A stretch of 64,000 nt of DNA from contig NZ_LMCY01000005.1 of NCBI RefSeq assembly GCF_001425685.1, positions 271 to 64,270 of the forward strand, given 5' to 3'. Positions 17,176-26,999 of the stretch are shown here, one piece after another; the stretch's first letter is position 1; each line of letters starts with the position of its first letter. The position numbers were made by a program, and so were the translations under genes. Under the pieces are notes generated by a model that made no database searches, was not told the DNA's origin, and worked only from the letters and a program-made list of their open reading frames with translations. The DNA comes from Massilia sp. Root335 (GTDB lineage Bacteria; Pseudomonadota; Gammaproteobacteria; Burkholderiales; Burkholderiaceae_D).

Positions 17176-17622
17176 ATGACGGCTTTGCATGAACCCTTAG
17201 TGCCACCCATGAATTCGACTAACGAGCGGGAGAGCTTCAGCGAGCGCCTGCAGCAAGCCCTGAAAAATGCGCATTATTCTCCGGACAGCCCGACCCGGCT
17301 GGCGCGGGAATTTAACATTCGCTTCGAGGGCCGTCCGATTACGGTCCACGCGGCGCGTAAATGGCTGGTCGGCGAGGCGATCCCGACCCAGGAAAAATTG
17401 CGCATGATCGCGCAATGGCTGGGCGTACCGGCCGACTGGCTGCGCTTTGGCGGTTCGGAAAACGCCGCCGCCAGCGGCGACAGTGCCGACGGCAGCGCGC
17501 GCTTCGAATCAGCGGACGTCAAGCTGATCGCCGACCTGCAGCGCCTGGACGAGCATCACAAGCAGCTGGCACGCGAATTCATCCGCATGCTGGTGCGCAT
17601 GAATCACCAGCAGCAGAAATAA
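17176..17622 (+). CDS. Lambda-repressor-like DNA-binding regulator
   Basis: A 148-residue protein whose N-terminal part (about residues 20-90) resembles the lambda/XRE-like DNA-binding proteins common in betaproteobacteria: SFSERLQQALKNA, then RPITVHAARKWLVGEAIPTQ as the helix-turn-helix, then LRMIAQWLGVPADWLRFG. The C-terminal half (KLIADLQRLDEHHKQLAREFIRML) is a helical dimerisation segment. The ATG at 17176 has GGAG six bases upstream; a second ATG at 17209 is possible. It stands alone between terminator-like structures. Targets are unknown, and no phage genes are nearby. Confidence 0.78.
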   Translation: MTALHEPLVPPMNSTNERESFSERLQQALKNAHYSPDSPTRLAREFNIRFEGRPITVHAARKWLVGEAIPTQEKLRMIAQWLGVPADWLRFGGSENAAASGDSADGSARFESADVKLIADLQRLDEHHKQLAREFIRMLVRMNHQQQK

Positions 17623-17649
17623 TCCTGCCGCTCGTCATCGAGTCTCGCG

Positions 17650-17672
17650 ACGGCCGCCTTCGGGGCGGCCGT
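17650..17672 (+). terminator. Hairpin after the regulator gene
   Basis: A 9-bp GC-rich stem (ACGGCCGCC/GGCGGCCGT) with a short TTCGG-type loop begins 27 bases after the stop codon. No long T-run follows, so it may be a weak or factor-assisted terminator. Confidence 0.6.
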
Positions 17673-17846
17673 GTCTCACGGCGCGCCTGCGCCTTCCATA
17701 CTGCAATTTTTTTCTGCGACAGTCCGCACAAATGGCCGAGTCTCGCGCATAATCGATAACGCTAACGGAACGTCGAGAACGGTCGAGTTCGCGTTCCTGC
17801 CTGGCGCTCCGCCAGTGTTATCGGTCAATAAGGATGCAGTCGCCTC

Positions 17847-18020
17847 ATGATTAATAACTACAGCAACACCGCGCAGTTGAAGGACCTCATGACCGCACCG
17901 CCGATGACGGCGGCCCAGCACGCAGAAATCATGCGCAAACGTAACGAGCAGCGCAGAAAAATCGAAGACGCAAAGGAACAGAGACAGGCCGAGAAGGATC
18001 TGTACGGCGAAGGCGCCTGA
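17847..18020 (+). CDS. Small charged protein of unknown function
   Basis: A 57-codon frame (MINNYSNTAQLKDLMTAPPM at its start) encodes a small, highly charged and predicted helical protein (EIMRKRNEQRRKIEDAKEQR). AAGGA lies about 12 bases before the ATG, somewhat far. There is no membrane segment or known domain. It converges with ubiX, and its stop codon lies inside an 8-bp hairpin (18014-18035) that also contains the end region of ubiX. Regular codon use and the clean boundaries argue for a real gene, but no function is offered. Confidence 0.55.
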   Translation: MINNYSNTAQLKDLMTAPPMTAAQHAEIMRKRNEQRRKIEDAKEQRQAEKDLYGEGA

Positions 18021-18035
18021 ACGCCGCTTCAGGCG
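18014..18035. terminator. Shared bidirectional hairpin
   Basis: CGCCTGAA and TTCAGGCG form an 8-bp stem with a 6-base loop between the convergent small gene and ubiX, overlapping the stop codons of both. No T-run is present on either strand, so termination is inferred from position. Confidence 0.5.
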
Positions 18036-18655
18036 GCGCCGTCGTCTTTCATGCCGCCCCAGCGCGGGGCGAGCGCATTCGTCACGCCCAGCAGGTCCAT
18101 GACGCGTGCGGCCGTGTGGTCGACCATCTCGTCTATCGTGGCGGGACGGTGATAAAAGCTTGGCAGCGGCGGGAAGACGATCCCGCCCATTTCCGTGACC
18201 GCCGTCATGTTGCGCAGGTGCGCCAGGTTGAACGGCGTCTCGCGCACCATCAGGATCAGGCGGCGGCGTTCTTTCAGCACAACATCGGCGGCACGCGCGA
18301 TCAGGTTGTCCGACAAACCATGTGCGACCGCGGCCAGGGTCTTCATCGAACAGGGTGCGATCACCATGCCGTCCGTCTGGAACGAGCCGCTCGCGATCGA
18401 TGCCCCGATCTCGCGGTTACGGTGCACCACGTGGGCGAGCGCTTCCACGTCGCGCCGTTGCAGGCCGACTTCCTGGTGCAGGGTGAGGGAGGCGGCGTCG
18501 GAAATGACGAGGTGCGTCTCGACGCCGGGTGCGGCGGACAGCCGTTGCAACAGCCGCACGCCATAGATTGCGCCGGTCGCGCCCGTGATGGCGACGATGA
18601 TCCGGCGGCGCGGGCCGCCGGGTTCGCCATCCGGGCACGGGCCGGGATCAGCCAT
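18029..18655 (-). CDS. ubiX: Flavin prenyltransferase UbiX
   Basis: The 208-residue protein has the UbiX/Pad1 flavoprotein fold: the N-terminal FMN loop [18 protein letters not shown], the [20 protein letters not shown] segment (about residues 95-115), and the C-terminal LVMVRETPF-type motif ([15 protein letters not shown]). It attaches a dimethylallyl group to FMN to make the prenylated cofactor for UbiD in ubiquinone synthesis. The start overlaps the end of grxD by 8 bases, so the two are coupled. The first 17 residues before the fold are unusual and proline/glycine-rich; a later start is possible but no internal ATG fits. Confidence 0.93.
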   Translation of the reverse strand: MADPGPCPDGEPGGPRRRIIVAITGATGAIYGVRLLQRLSAAPGVETHLVISDAASLTLHQEVGLQRRDVEALAHVVHRNREIGASIASGSFQTDGMVIAPCSMKTLAAVAHGLSDNLIARAADVVLKERRRLILMVRETPFNLAHLRNMTAVTEMGGIVFPPLPSFYHRPATIDEMVDHTAARVMDLLGVTNALAPRWGGMKDDGAA

Positions 18656-18965
18656 TCTTGTTGATCAGCGTTTGCAGTTCGCCGGACTCGTACATTTCCG
18701 TCATGATGTCGGAACCGCCGACGAATTCGCCGTTCACGTACAGCTGCGGGATGGTCGGCCAGTTCGAGTATTCCTTGATGCCCTGGCGGACTTCCGCGTC
18801 TTCCAGGACGTTCACGGTGGCGATGTTGTCGACGCCGCAGGCCTTCAGGATTTGGATCGCGCGGCCGGAAAAACCGCATTGCGGGAACTGGGCCGTGCCC
18901 TTCATGAACAGCACGACGGGCGTGTTGGTCACGGTCTCTTTGATCCAGGATTGTACGTCGCTCAT
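18648..18965 (-). CDS. grxD: Monothiol glutaredoxin (Grx4 type)
   Basis: A 105-residue monothiol glutaredoxin with the CGFS active site at residues 30-33 ([10 protein letters not shown]), WPTIPQLYV for the cis-proline, and [15 protein letters not shown] for glutathione binding. Such proteins carry or pass on [2Fe-2S] clusters with BolA partners; a BolA-family gene (ibaG) is at 49285. It precedes ubiX with an 8-base overlap. Length and all key residues match the family. Confidence 0.95.
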   Translation of the reverse strand: MSDVQSWIKETVTNTPVVLFMKGTAQFPQCGFSGRAIQILKACGVDNIATVNVLEDAEVRQGIKEYSNWPTIPQLYVNGEFVGGSDIMTEMYESGELQTLINKNG

Positions 18966-19053
18966 TTGGTTCTGCCTTTGGTGAGAATTGGAGTGGATGA
19001 CGGCATTTTATAAGAAAACGGGAACGCCGGCATAAGGCGCGCCGCCTGTCCAC

Positions 19054-19166
19054 GTAGGGTGGGCACGCCGTGCCCACGCGTGACGTTTGCGGTTCGCCGG
19101 CGTTTGCGTGGGCGGAGCGCGCACGCCGTGCAAACGTCCGCGTGGGCGGAGGCCGCCCACCCTACG
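19054..19166. repeat. Composite of family B palindromes (copy 2)
   Basis: Two inverted family B palindromes lie back to back: GTAGGGTGGGCACGCCGTGC at the left and CGTGGGCGGAGGCCGCCCAC followed by CCTACG at the right, with GCGTTTGCGTGGGCGGAGCG between. The outer ends GTAGGG and CCCTAC are inverted, so the unit has terminal inverted repeats. It fills the gap between grxD and tex and probably folds as a strong hairpin downstream of tex. Confidence 0.7.
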
Positions 19167-19167
19167 A

Positions 19168-21519
19168 TTACCGCTTGAGTTTGGCGAATGCGGCCGCCAT
19201 CGCGCCGCCCGCCTGTGGTGCTGGGCGCTCCTGCTTCTGATGCTGGCCCATGCGCTTGCGATCCTCGCGGTCCCCGCGCTGCTGCGGTTGCGCCCCCGCC
19301 TGCGGCGCGCTGTCCGACAAGCGCATCGTGAGCGCGATGCGCTTGCGCTTGACGTCCACTTCCAGCACTTTCACTTTGACGACCTGGCCCGCTTTCACGA
19401 CCGTGTGCGGGTCCTTCACGAACGTGTTCGACAGCGCCGAGATGTGCACGAGGCCATCCTGGTGCACGCCGACGTCGACGAACGCGCCGAACGCCGCCAC
19501 GTTGGTCACGACGCCTTCCAGGATCATGTCCGGACGCAGGTCCGCAATGGCTTCGACGCCTTCCTTGAACGTCGCGGTCGTGAACTCCGGACGCGGGTCG
19601 CGGCCCGGCTTTTCCAGCTCCTTCAAAATGTCGGTCACGGTCGGCACGCCGAATTTGTCGTCCGCATATTTTGCCGGATTCAGGCGTTTGACGAGGGTGC
19701 TGTCGCCGAGCACCGACTTGATGTCCTTCTGGATATCGGCCAGGATTTTTTCGACGACGGGATACGACTCCGGGTGCACGGCCGATGCGTCGAGCGGATT
19801 GTCGCCGTTCACGATGCGGAGAAAACCCGCCGCCAGTTCAAAGGTTTTGTCGCCCAGGCGCGGCACCTTCTTCAGCGCCGCGCGCGACGCGAAAGCGCCT
19901 TGCTGGTCGCGGTAGTTGACGATGCTTTGCGCGACGCTGGACGACAGGCCCGACACGCGCGCCAGCAGCGGCGCCGATGCCGTGTTGACGTCCACGCCGA
20001 CCGCGTTCACGCAATCCTCGACGACGGCGTCGAGCTGGCGCGCGAGCTGCGTCTGCGACACGTCGTGCTGGTACTGGCCCACGCCGATCGATTTCGGATC
20101 GATTTTCACCAGCTCCGCCAGCGGGTCCTGCAGGCGGCGCGCGATGGAGACGGCGCCGCGCAGCGACACGTCCAGCTCCGGCAGTTCGCGCGACGCGAAT
20201 TCCGACGCCGAGTACACCGACGCGCCGGCTTCCGACACGACGATCTTCGTGAGCTTGAGCTCCGGCTGCTGCTTGATGAGGTCCTGCGCGAGTTTATCGG
20301 TCTCGCGCGACGCGGTCCCGTTGCCGATCGAGATCAGCGACACGTTGTGCTTCGCGGCGAGTTTGGCCAGCGTGTGCAGCGAACCGTCCCAGTCGTTGCG
20401 CGGCGCGTGCGGGTAGATCGTCGACGTGTCGACCACCTTGCCGGTCGCGTCGACGACGGCCACCTTCACGCCCGTGCGCAGGCCCGGGTCGAGGCCCATC
20501 GTCGCGCGCGGGCCCGCGGGCGCGGCGAGCAGCAGGTCTTTCAGGTTACGCGCGAACACGTGGATCGCATCGCCCTCGGCCTTCTCGCGCAAGGCGCCCA
20601 TCAGCTCCGTCTCGATGTACATGAAGCTTTTTACGCGCCACGTCCAGCGTGCCGTGTCGAGCAGCCATTTGTCGGCCGGGCGGCCCGCGCCCTTGATGCC
20701 GAAGCGCGCCGCGATGCGGTTTTCGCACGGGTTGTGCGGCGCGTCCCACTTCGGCTTTTCCGGCTCGGAATCGAGGCGCAGGGTCACGTCCAGCACGCCC
20801 TCGCGGCGGCCGCGCATCAATGCCAGCGCGCGGTGCGACGGGACGGTGGCGAGCGTCTCCGAATAATCGAAGTAGTCGGCGAATTTTTCGCCTTCTTCCT
20901 GCTTGCCGTCGACGACCTTCGACTCGACGACGCCGTGCTCCTGCACGTATTCGCGCAGCGATTGCAGCAATTGCGCGTCTTCCGCGAAGCGCTCCATCAG
21001 GATCTGGCGCGCGCCGTCCAGCGCGGCCTTCGTGTCCGCCACGCCGGGGTTCGCGACGCCGTCCGCGTTCGTGAACGCTTCGCGCAGGTATTTCGCCGCC
21101 TCGCTTTCCGGATCGCGCGCCGGATCGTCGAGCAGGCTTTCCGCCAGCGGTGTCAGGCCGGCCTCGATCGCGATCTGCGCCTTGGTGCGGCGCTTCTGCT
21201 TGTACGGCAGATATAAATCTTCCAGGCGGGTCTTGTCTTCCGCAAGCGAGATCGCCTGCAGCAGTTCCGGCGTCATCTTGTTCTGCTCCGTGATGGACGC
21301 GATGACGGCGGCGCGGCGGTCTTCCAGCTCGCGCAGGTAGCGCAGGCGTTCTTCCAGCAGGCGCAGCTGGATGTCGTCGAGGCCGCCCGTGGCTTCCTTG
21401 CGGTAGCGGGCGATGAAGGGCACGGTCGCGCCTTCGTCGAGCAGGGCGATGGCGGCGGCCACCTGTGCCGGTTTGGCGGACAGTTCTTGAGCGAGGCGTT
21501 GTTCGATCGAAGGCAGCAT
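19168..21519 (-). CDS. tex: Transcription accessory protein Tex
   Basis: A 783-residue Tex protein: the helical N-terminal core, a YqgF/RNase-H-like domain ([20 protein letters not shown], about residues 330-350), helix-hairpin-helix motifs ([20 protein letters not shown]), and a C-terminal S1 RNA-binding domain (about 660-735, [20 protein letters not shown]) ending in a short lysine-rich tail. Tex binds nucleic acid and influences transcription and stress tolerance. The start at 21519 fits the family N-terminus [10 protein letters not shown]; 14 further codons upstream are open but not conserved in pattern. It is a single-gene unit. Confidence 0.94.
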   Translation of the reverse strand: MLPSIEQRLAQELSAKPAQVAAAIALLDEGATVPFIARYRKEATGGLDDIQLRLLEERLRYLRELEDRRAAVIASITEQNKMTPELLQAISLAEDKTRLEDLYLPYKQKRRTKAQIAIEAGLTPLAESLLDDPARDPESEAAKYLREAFTNADGVANPGVADTKAALDGARQILMERFAEDAQLLQSLREYVQEHGVVESKVVDGKQEEGEKFADYFDYSETLATVPSHRALALMRGRREGVLDVTLRLDSEPEKPKWDAPHNPCENRIAARFGIKGAGRPADKWLLDTARWTWRVKSFMYIETELMGALREKAEGDAIHVFARNLKDLLLAAPAGPRATMGLDPGLRTGVKVAVVDATGKVVDTSTIYPHAPRNDWDGSLHTLAKLAAKHNVSLISIGNGTASRETDKLAQDLIKQQPELKLTKIVVSEAGASVYSASEFASRELPELDVSLRGAVSIARRLQDPLAELVKIDPKSIGVGQYQHDVSQTQLARQLDAVVEDCVNAVGVDVNTASAPLLARVSGLSSSVAQSIVNYRDQQGAFASRAALKKVPRLGDKTFELAAGFLRIVNGDNPLDASAVHPESYPVVEKILADIQKDIKSVLGDSTLVKRLNPAKYADDKFGVPTVTDILKELEKPGRDPRPEFTTATFKEGVEAIADLRPDMILEGVVTNVAAFGAFVDVGVHQDGLVHISALSNTFVKDPHTVVKAGQVVKVKVLEVDVKRKRIALTMRLSDSAPQAGAQPQQRGDREDRKRMGQHQKQERPAPQAGGAMAAAFAKLKR

Positions 21520-21630
21520 GGTACGAAAGGTTCGGTGAGTCGAGCGGGCAATGATACGCAATCGCGGGCGATGTGCCAGTCTTGACAGTGCGGCATTCTC
21601 ATGCCCGCCTCGGACTCACCGGCGTACCGC

Positions 21631-22386
21631 TCAGATCTGGGCCTGCCCGCCGTCCACGAACAGTTCGGTGCCGTTGACGAAGCTGGCGTCGTCGGACGCG
21701 AGGAACACGGCGACTTTCGCGATCTCGTCCGGCTCGCCCACGCGGCCCAGCGGGATCTGCGCGGCCAGGTAGTCGACGAGGCCCTGCTGCGCGGCGGCGT
21801 CGGTGCCGGCCAGTTCGACGAGGCCCGGCGTGCGGGTCGCGCCCGGGCTGATCGTGTTGACGCGGATGCCGCGGTCCTTCAGGTCCAGGATCCAGTTGCG
21901 GGCGAAGGCGCGCACGGCGGCCTTGCTGGCGGCATAGACGCTGAACGCCGGGGTGCCGCTGCTGCCGGCCGTCGAGCCGGTCAGGATCACCGAGGCGCCC
22001 TGCGACAGCAGCGGCAGCGCCTTCTGCACGGTGAACAGCGTGCCTTTCACGTTGCGGCCGAAGGTGTCGTCGAATTGTTCTTCCGTGATCTCGCCCAGGG
22101 GCAGCATCGAGCCGCCGCCGGCGTTGGCATACAGGACGTCGAGGCCGCCGAAGCGGGCGCGGATCTCGTCGTACAGGCCGTCCAGGGCCGCGAGGTCGCT
22201 GGAGTCCACACGCAGGCCGACCGTGTCGTGGCCGATGGCCTTGACGGCGGCATCCAGTTCGGCCTGGCGGCGGCCGGTGATGATCACTTGTGCGCCCTCG
22301 AGGGCGAAGCGTTTGGCGGTGGCCAGGCCGATGCCGCTGGTGGCACCGGTGACGAGGGCGATTTTGTTGGCGAGTCTGGCGGTCAC
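21631..22386 (-). CDS. SDR-family oxidoreductase
   Basis: A 251-residue classical [11 protein letters not shown] at residues 14-21, NAG in VLYANAGGG, the catalytic S-Y-K in LTGSTAG and YAASKAA, and a C-terminal VDGG motif. It probably uses NADP(H), given TGRR at the second strand. It is divergent from a LysR gene (start 22595), with the gap holding the shared promoter. Proteins of this type act on small ketones, sugars or 3-oxoacyl groups; the substrate is not identifiable here. The neighbouring LysR is the likely regulator. Confidence 0.9.
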   Translation of the reverse strand: MTARLANKIALVTGATSGIGLATAKRFALEGAQVIITGRRQAELDAAVKAIGHDTVGLRVDSSDLAALDGLYDEIRARFGGLDVLYANAGGGSMLPLGEITEEQFDDTFGRNVKGTLFTVQKALPLLSQGASVILTGSTAGSSGTPAFSVYAASKAAVRAFARNWILDLKDRGIRVNTISPGATRTPGLVELAGTDAAAQQGLVDYLAAQIPLGRVGEPDEIAKVAVFLASDDASFVNGTELFVDGGQAQI

Positions 22387-22594
22387 GATCTTCTCCTTTG
22401 GTTGAGGCCGGGACTGTTCGTTGTCCCGATGTGAAGCATCGTACCGGGTGTGTCGGTCGATTAAAATGGCACTGATCGCAAACTATCGTTGCAGATTTGG
22501 CGTTGTTGCGACCGACAATCGGTAGGCACCCGCGCCCGGATGCCGTAACATGTCGGGTTCGATAACTCATCGGCTCTCACGCCGACGATGAACG

Positions 22595-23512
22595 ATGTCC
22601 CTGCTTCCCGATTTCGAAGGTCTCGCGATGTTCGCCAAGGTGGCCGAGGAACGCTCGTTCGCCGGCGCCGCGCGTGCGCTCGGGGTGTCGGTGGCGACCG
22701 TGTCGCGGGGCGTCGCGCGGCTCGAGGAGCGGCTCGGCGCGCGCCTGCTGAACCGCACGTCGCGCCAGCTGGCGCTGACGGAATTCGGCCGCACGATCGC
22801 GGACAGCGCGCTGAAGATCTATCGCGAAGCGGAAGAGGCCGAGGGCGCCGCGCGCGAGATGTCCGCGCGGCCGCGCGGGCTCGTGCGGCTGGCCGTGCCG
22901 ATGTCGTTCGGCCTGCGCTGGGTGGCGCCGCTGATGCCCGCGTTCTTCCGCGACTATCCCGACGTCAAAGTCGACCTGCACCTGTCCGATGCCACCGTCG
23001 ACCTCGTCGGGCAGGGCTTCGACGCCGCGCTGCGCATCGCCGTGCTGCCCGATTCGTCGCTCGTCGCGCGCAAGCTGTGTCCGGTGGCGCAGTTGGTCGT
23101 GGCAGCGCCCGGCTATCTGCAAACGCGGGGCACGCCGCGCCATCCGTCCGACCTTGCCGATCACCCCTGCCTGGGCTATGCCTACCGCGCGCGCAGCGAT
23201 GTGTGGCGCTTCACCAACGCGGAGGGCGAAGAAGTCGTCGTCAAACCGGAAGGTCCGCTGCGGGTGACGAATTCCGACGCATTGCTGCCCACCGTGCTGG
23301 CCGGACTGGCGATTGCCGAGTTCCCGGAATTCATTGCGGCAGATCATGTGCGCGCCGGGCAGCTTGTCCCCATACTGGAAGACTGGAGCCTGGCGCGGGG
23401 CGGCTTGTACTTCGTCACGCCATCGGCGCGCACGCGGCCCGCCAAGGTCGAAGCCCTGGCCGAGTTCTTCGTACGGCACCTGAGTTCGCCGAGCTGGCGC
23501 CTGATGTCATGA
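22595..23512 (+). CDS. LysR-family transcriptional regulator
   Basis: A 305-residue LysR protein. The winged helix-turn-helix is at about residues 8-65 (SFAGAARALGVSVATVSRGV), and the effector domain is of the PBP2_CrgA-like type (LVRLAVPMSFGLRWVAPLMP, LHLSDATVDLVGQGFDAALR). The start follows from family homology. It is divergently arranged with the SDR at 21631, its probable target. It is similar in general form to the LysR protein at 40 (same VDL..G.D.A.R segment), so both belong to the CrgA-like branch. The ligand is unknown. Confidence 0.9.
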   Translation: MSLLPDFEGLAMFAKVAEERSFAGAARALGVSVATVSRGVARLEERLGARLLNRTSRQLALTEFGRTIADSALKIYREAEEAEGAAREMSARPRGLVRLAVPMSFGLRWVAPLMPAFFRDYPDVKVDLHLSDATVDLVGQGFDAALRIAVLPDSSLVARKLCPVAQLVVAAPGYLQTRGTPRHPSDLADHPCLGYAYRARSDVWRFTNAEGEEVVVKPEGPLRVTNSDALLPTVLAGLAIAEFPEFIAADHVRAGQLVPILEDWSLARGGLYFVTPSARTRPAKVEALAEFFVRHLSSPSWRLMS

Positions 23513-23721
23513 CGCCGATGCCAGATAAGCTCAATTTCTCGGAAGAATACAAGCAAAAAAATGCTTGGTGGGGGCTGGCAAAGCAGGGCGGCAGAGTGTA
23601 ACTTCTACTCCTTTCGGCTCGTAAAGTTTTGCCCACTACGTGCGATTCCGAACAAAACTGTACGGATCGCATGAGGGATAATAGGAATTGTTGTTTTTTC
23701 AAATATAGACTCGTGAGACCC

Positions 23722-26700
23722 ATGCACACAGTTGATTTTCATCGCGACGACACCAGCGACGCACCTCCGGCCCGAGCACCCGCACGCGCTCCCGCCCTGC
23801 CCGCACCGGTGTTGAGCTGGCTGCAAAGGGTCGAGGCGGCAGCACATCCCCAGCCGAAGCTGACCGCGGAAGTCACTGACCCCAAGGCCGTCCAGTACAA
23901 ATTCGTTTATGTCATGGCCCCGACCAGCGGCGGCCGCCACGTCGCGATCTGCCTGTGCAAGGCGCGCCTGCGCCCGAACGGGGACGTGGCCGCGGCCAGC
24001 CCGGTGAGCGAGGTGTTCTCGCTGCTGTCGGCGCCGCCGGCCTACCTCGAAGGCGACGACGAGGACCTGGTCCGGTTCTTCATCGCCATGCGCAGCGGCT
24101 CCAACCAGAGCACGAGCGCGACCGAGCCCAAGGGCAAGGTCGGCGCCATCCTGCTGCAGCAATTGCTCGACCAGGGAAAACTGCTGTGGGCGAACTCGTG
24201 GTCCGACATGACCAACGGCCTGCTGTATCCGCTGCAGGCCGGTCCCGTGCGCAAGGCCGATCTCACGTGGCGCGACGAAGGCCGCGCGGCCAAGCTGGGG
24301 TGGTCGGTGGAACCGTCCAAGGGCGCGACGCATGCCGGCGCCGACCTCGTCGACTACATGCTGCCGACCGACCCGCCGTGGTACATCGACAACCTGTCGT
24401 GCGGGCCGCTGGACCTGAACCGCGGCGGCATCGACATCTCGCTGGCCGAGTTGCAGGCCCTCGTGTCGCAGGCGCCGCCGCTGGCCGGCAACGATAAGAA
24501 GCGCGTGTCGCAACTGTTGCTGGCGCATGGCCTGCAGCAGCTGATGCCGCTGCCGCAGCCGCTCACGCAGCGCATCCGCACGGATGTCGAGCCGCAGCCG
24601 CACCTGCTGCTCGACGCCATCCCGCAAGCCGAAGGCAATGGCCAGCGCTGGCAGGACTTCGCCGTGCTGTCGTTCGACTACGACGGCCAGCGCATCTCGT
24701 TCGACCCGGCCCAGCGCGTCGTGCGCCAGATCGGCGACGTCACCGAGATCATCCAGCGCGACGACGCGCTGGAGGCCGCCGCGCTGGACGCGCTGCACAA
24801 GCTGGGCTTCCGCAAGCCGGCCACGGCGCCGTTGTCGGCGTTGTCCGGCGCGCAGGTGCTCGACAGCCAGGCGCACTGGCTGCGCTTTGCCGAGAACGAT
24901 CTCGACGCGCTGTCCGACCTCGGCTGGCACGTCCAGAAGTCGCCGAAATACCGCTACGACGTGGTGCCGGTCGAGGACTGGTATGCCGAGATCGACGAGC
25001 CGCCCGAGGCCGGCAATGCCTGGTTCGAGCTGGAGCTGGGCATCGTCGTCAACCGCAAGCGCGTGCCGCTGCTGCCCGTGCTGGTGCAACTCATCCGCAC
25101 GGCGCCGCTCGACTTCAATCCGGACGTGCTGGCCGCGCATGCCGAGGCCGACCAGATGCTGGCGACCTTGCCCGACGGCCTGCGCGTGGCGCTGCCGTGG
25201 GGCCGTGTAAAACCGATCCTGTCGACCCTGGGCGAGCTGTATTTCAACGACAAGATCAAGAACAAGGTCCGCCTGTCGACCCTGGACGCGGCGCGCCTGG
25301 AAGAACTCGCGAAAGGCACCGAGCTGAACTGGTCGGGCGGCGAGCGCCTGCGCGAAACGGGCCGCAAGCTGAGCCAGTTCGGCAAGGTGAAAAAGGTCGA
25401 CGCGCCGAAAGGCCTGCAAGCCACCTTGCGCGACTACCAGCTCGACGGCCTCGCCTGGATGCAATTCCTGCGCGAATACGACTTCGGCGGCATCCTCGCC
25501 GACGACATGGGTCTCGGCAAGACCGTGCAGACGATCGCCCACATCCTGACGGAAAAGGAAGCGGGCCGCCTGACGAATCCGGCGCTCGTGATCGCGCCGA
25601 CGAGCCTCATGACGAACTGGATGGAAGAAGCCGCGCGCTTCGCCCCGGACCTGAAGGTGCTCCTGCTGCAGGGCAAGGAGCGCATGGAGCTGTTCGACCG
25701 GATCGACGGCGCCGACATCGTGCTGACGACGTACGCGCTGCTGCCGCGCGACGAGGAAAAGCTGCGCGAGCACCAGTACCACCTCGTGATCCTGGACGAG
25801 TCGCACTACATCAAGAACACGCGCTCGAAGGCGGCGCAGACGGCCGGTTCGCTGAACGCGCGCCACCGCCTGTGCCTGTCCGGCACGCCGCTGGAAAACC
25901 ACCTGGGCGAGCTGTGGTCGCAATTCCACTTCCTGCTGCCGGGCCTGCTGGGCGACGAAAAGACCTTCAATACGCAGTTCCGCCACCCGATCGAGCGCCA
26001 GGACGACCCGGTGCGCCGCATGCTGCTGAACCGCCGCATCAAGCCGTTCCTGCTGCGCCGCACGAAGGACAATGTGGCGAAGGAATTGCCTGAAAAAACG
26101 GAGATGATCCGCCGCATCGAGATCAGCGGTCCGCAGCGCGACCTGTACGAGACCGTGCGCCTGGCGATGGACAAGAAGGTGCGCGAGGAAATCGACCGCA
26201 AGGGCGTGGCGCGCAGCCAGATCGTCATCCTGGAAGCGCTGCTGAAGCTGCGCCAGGTCTGCTGCGACCCGCGCCTGGTGAAAGCCATGCCGGGCAAGAA
26301 GAACACGGCGGCCGTGTCGGCCAAGCTGATCGACCTGATGCAGATGGTCGACGACCTGCTGGGCGAAGGCCGCAAGATCCTCGTGTTTTCGCAATTCACC
26401 AGCATGCTCGGCCTCATCGAGGAAGAACTGGATGCGCGCAAGATCCCGTACGCCATCCTGACGGGCGAAACGCGCGACCGTTCCGCACAGGTGGCGGCAT
26501 TCCAGCAGGGCGCCGTGCCGATCTTCCTGATCAGCCTCAAGGCCGGCGGCGTGGGCCTGAACCTGACGGCGGCCGACACCGTGATCCACTACGACCCGTG
26601 GTGGAACCCGGCGGCCGAGAACCAGGCGACCGACCGCGCTTGGCGCATCGGGCAGGACAAACCCGTGTTCGTCTATAAACTCATCGCGAAGGGCACGCTG

Positions 26701-26832
26701 GAAGAAAAAATCCAGCTGCTGCAGCAAAAGAAATCGGAGCTGGCGGCATCGATCCTGGCCGAAGGCGAGTCGCAGAAGATGGCGCTCACGCAGGAAGACC
26801 TGCAGGCGATCTTCGCGCCGCTGGACGAATAA
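23722..26832 (+). CDS. SNF2/RapA-family DEAD/DEAH-box helicase
   Basis: A 1036-residue protein with a SNF2 ATPase core in the C-terminal half. The Walker A is LADDMGLGKTVQT with K600; the Walker B variant DESH is at 692-695; motif III is CLSGTPLEN; and the second RecA domain carries FSQFTSMLGL, SLKAGGVGLNLTAAD and motif VI DRAWRIGQ. The N-terminal 550 residues form a bacterial-specific extension without a motif I can name, and no zinc-finger SWIM motif is evident. It likely remodels protein-DNA complexes or RNA polymerase. The ATG at 23722 was chosen because the preceding 31 codons are AT-rich and unlike the rest. It is followed by a strong terminator. Confidence 0.88.
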   Translation: MHTVDFHRDDTSDAPPARAPARAPALPAPVLSWLQRVEAAAHPQPKLTAEVTDPKAVQYKFVYVMAPTSGGRHVAICLCKARLRPNGDVAAASPVSEVFSLLSAPPAYLEGDDEDLVRFFIAMRSGSNQSTSATEPKGKVGAILLQQLLDQGKLLWANSWSDMTNGLLYPLQAGPVRKADLTWRDEGRAAKLGWSVEPSKGATHAGADLVDYMLPTDPPWYIDNLSCGPLDLNRGGIDISLAELQALVSQAPPLAGNDKKRVSQLLLAHGLQQLMPLPQPLTQRIRTDVEPQPHLLLDAIPQAEGNGQRWQDFAVLSFDYDGQRISFDPAQRVVRQIGDVTEIIQRDDALEAAALDALHKLGFRKPATAPLSALSGAQVLDSQAHWLRFAENDLDALSDLGWHVQKSPKYRYDVVPVEDWYAEIDEPPEAGNAWFELELGIVVNRKRVPLLPVLVQLIRTAPLDFNPDVLAAHAEADQMLATLPDGLRVALPWGRVKPILSTLGELYFNDKIKNKVRLSTLDAARLEELAKGTELNWSGGERLRETGRKLSQFGKVKKVDAPKGLQATLRDYQLDGLAWMQFLREYDFGGILADDMGLGKTVQTIAHILTEKEAGRLTNPALVIAPTSLMTNWMEEAARFAPDLKVLLLQGKERMELFDRIDGADIVLTTYALLPRDEEKLREHQYHLVILDESHYIKNTRSKAAQTAGSLNARHRLCLSGTPLENHLGELWSQFHFLLPGLLGDEKTFNTQFRHPIERQDDPVRRMLLNRRIKPFLLRRTKDNVAKELPEKTEMIRRIEISGPQRDLYETVRLAMDKKVREEIDRKGVARSQIVILEALLKLRQVCCDPRLVKAMPGKKNTAAVSAKLIDLMQMVDDLLGEGRKILVFSQFTSMLGLIEEELDARKIPYAILTGETRDRSAQVAAFQQGAVPIFLISLKAGGVGLNLTAADTVIHYDPWWNPAAENQATDRAWRIGQDKPVFVYKLIAKGTLEEKIQLLQQKKSELAASILAEGESQKMALTQEDLQAIFAPLDE

Positions 26833-26853
26833 GCGGCCATCGTGCACCACATG

Positions 26854-26882
26854 AGGGCAAGCCGGCCGGCTTGCCCTTTTTA
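26854..26882 (+). terminator. Intrinsic terminator of the helicase gene
   Basis: A perfect palindrome AGGGCAAGCCGG/CCGGCTTGCCCT runs directly into TTTTTATTT, 22 bases after the stop codon. Stem and T-run are both strong. Confidence 0.9.
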
Positions 26883-26999
26883 TTTGCACATGCATATATC
26901 GAATATGCGTGATTCGTGCAACGGCCAGCCCCTGGTTGTCTATGCAAAGTATTGCTTCGGACACTATACTTATCTGCTGCATAACCTCTGGAAAGTTTT

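Noticed and set aside
16896..17192. 98-codon frame upstream of the repressor-like gene
   Set aside because: No ribosome site, starts within a palindrome, atypical composition and no recognisable domain; it also overlaps the real start at 17176.
17176..17622. Prophage remnant signalled by the lambda-repressor-like gene
   Set aside because: No integrase, structural or lysis gene nearby, and no att-like repeat; such regulators are common as single chromosomal genes in this group.
23509..23601. 30-codon frame overlapping the lysR stop by ATGA
   Set aside because: Too short and without known similarity; the ATGA overlap alone is weak support.
23605..26982. 1125-codon antisense frame over the SNF2 helicase
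   Set aside because: Mirror frame caused by high GC at third positions; the sense strand carries all helicase motifs.
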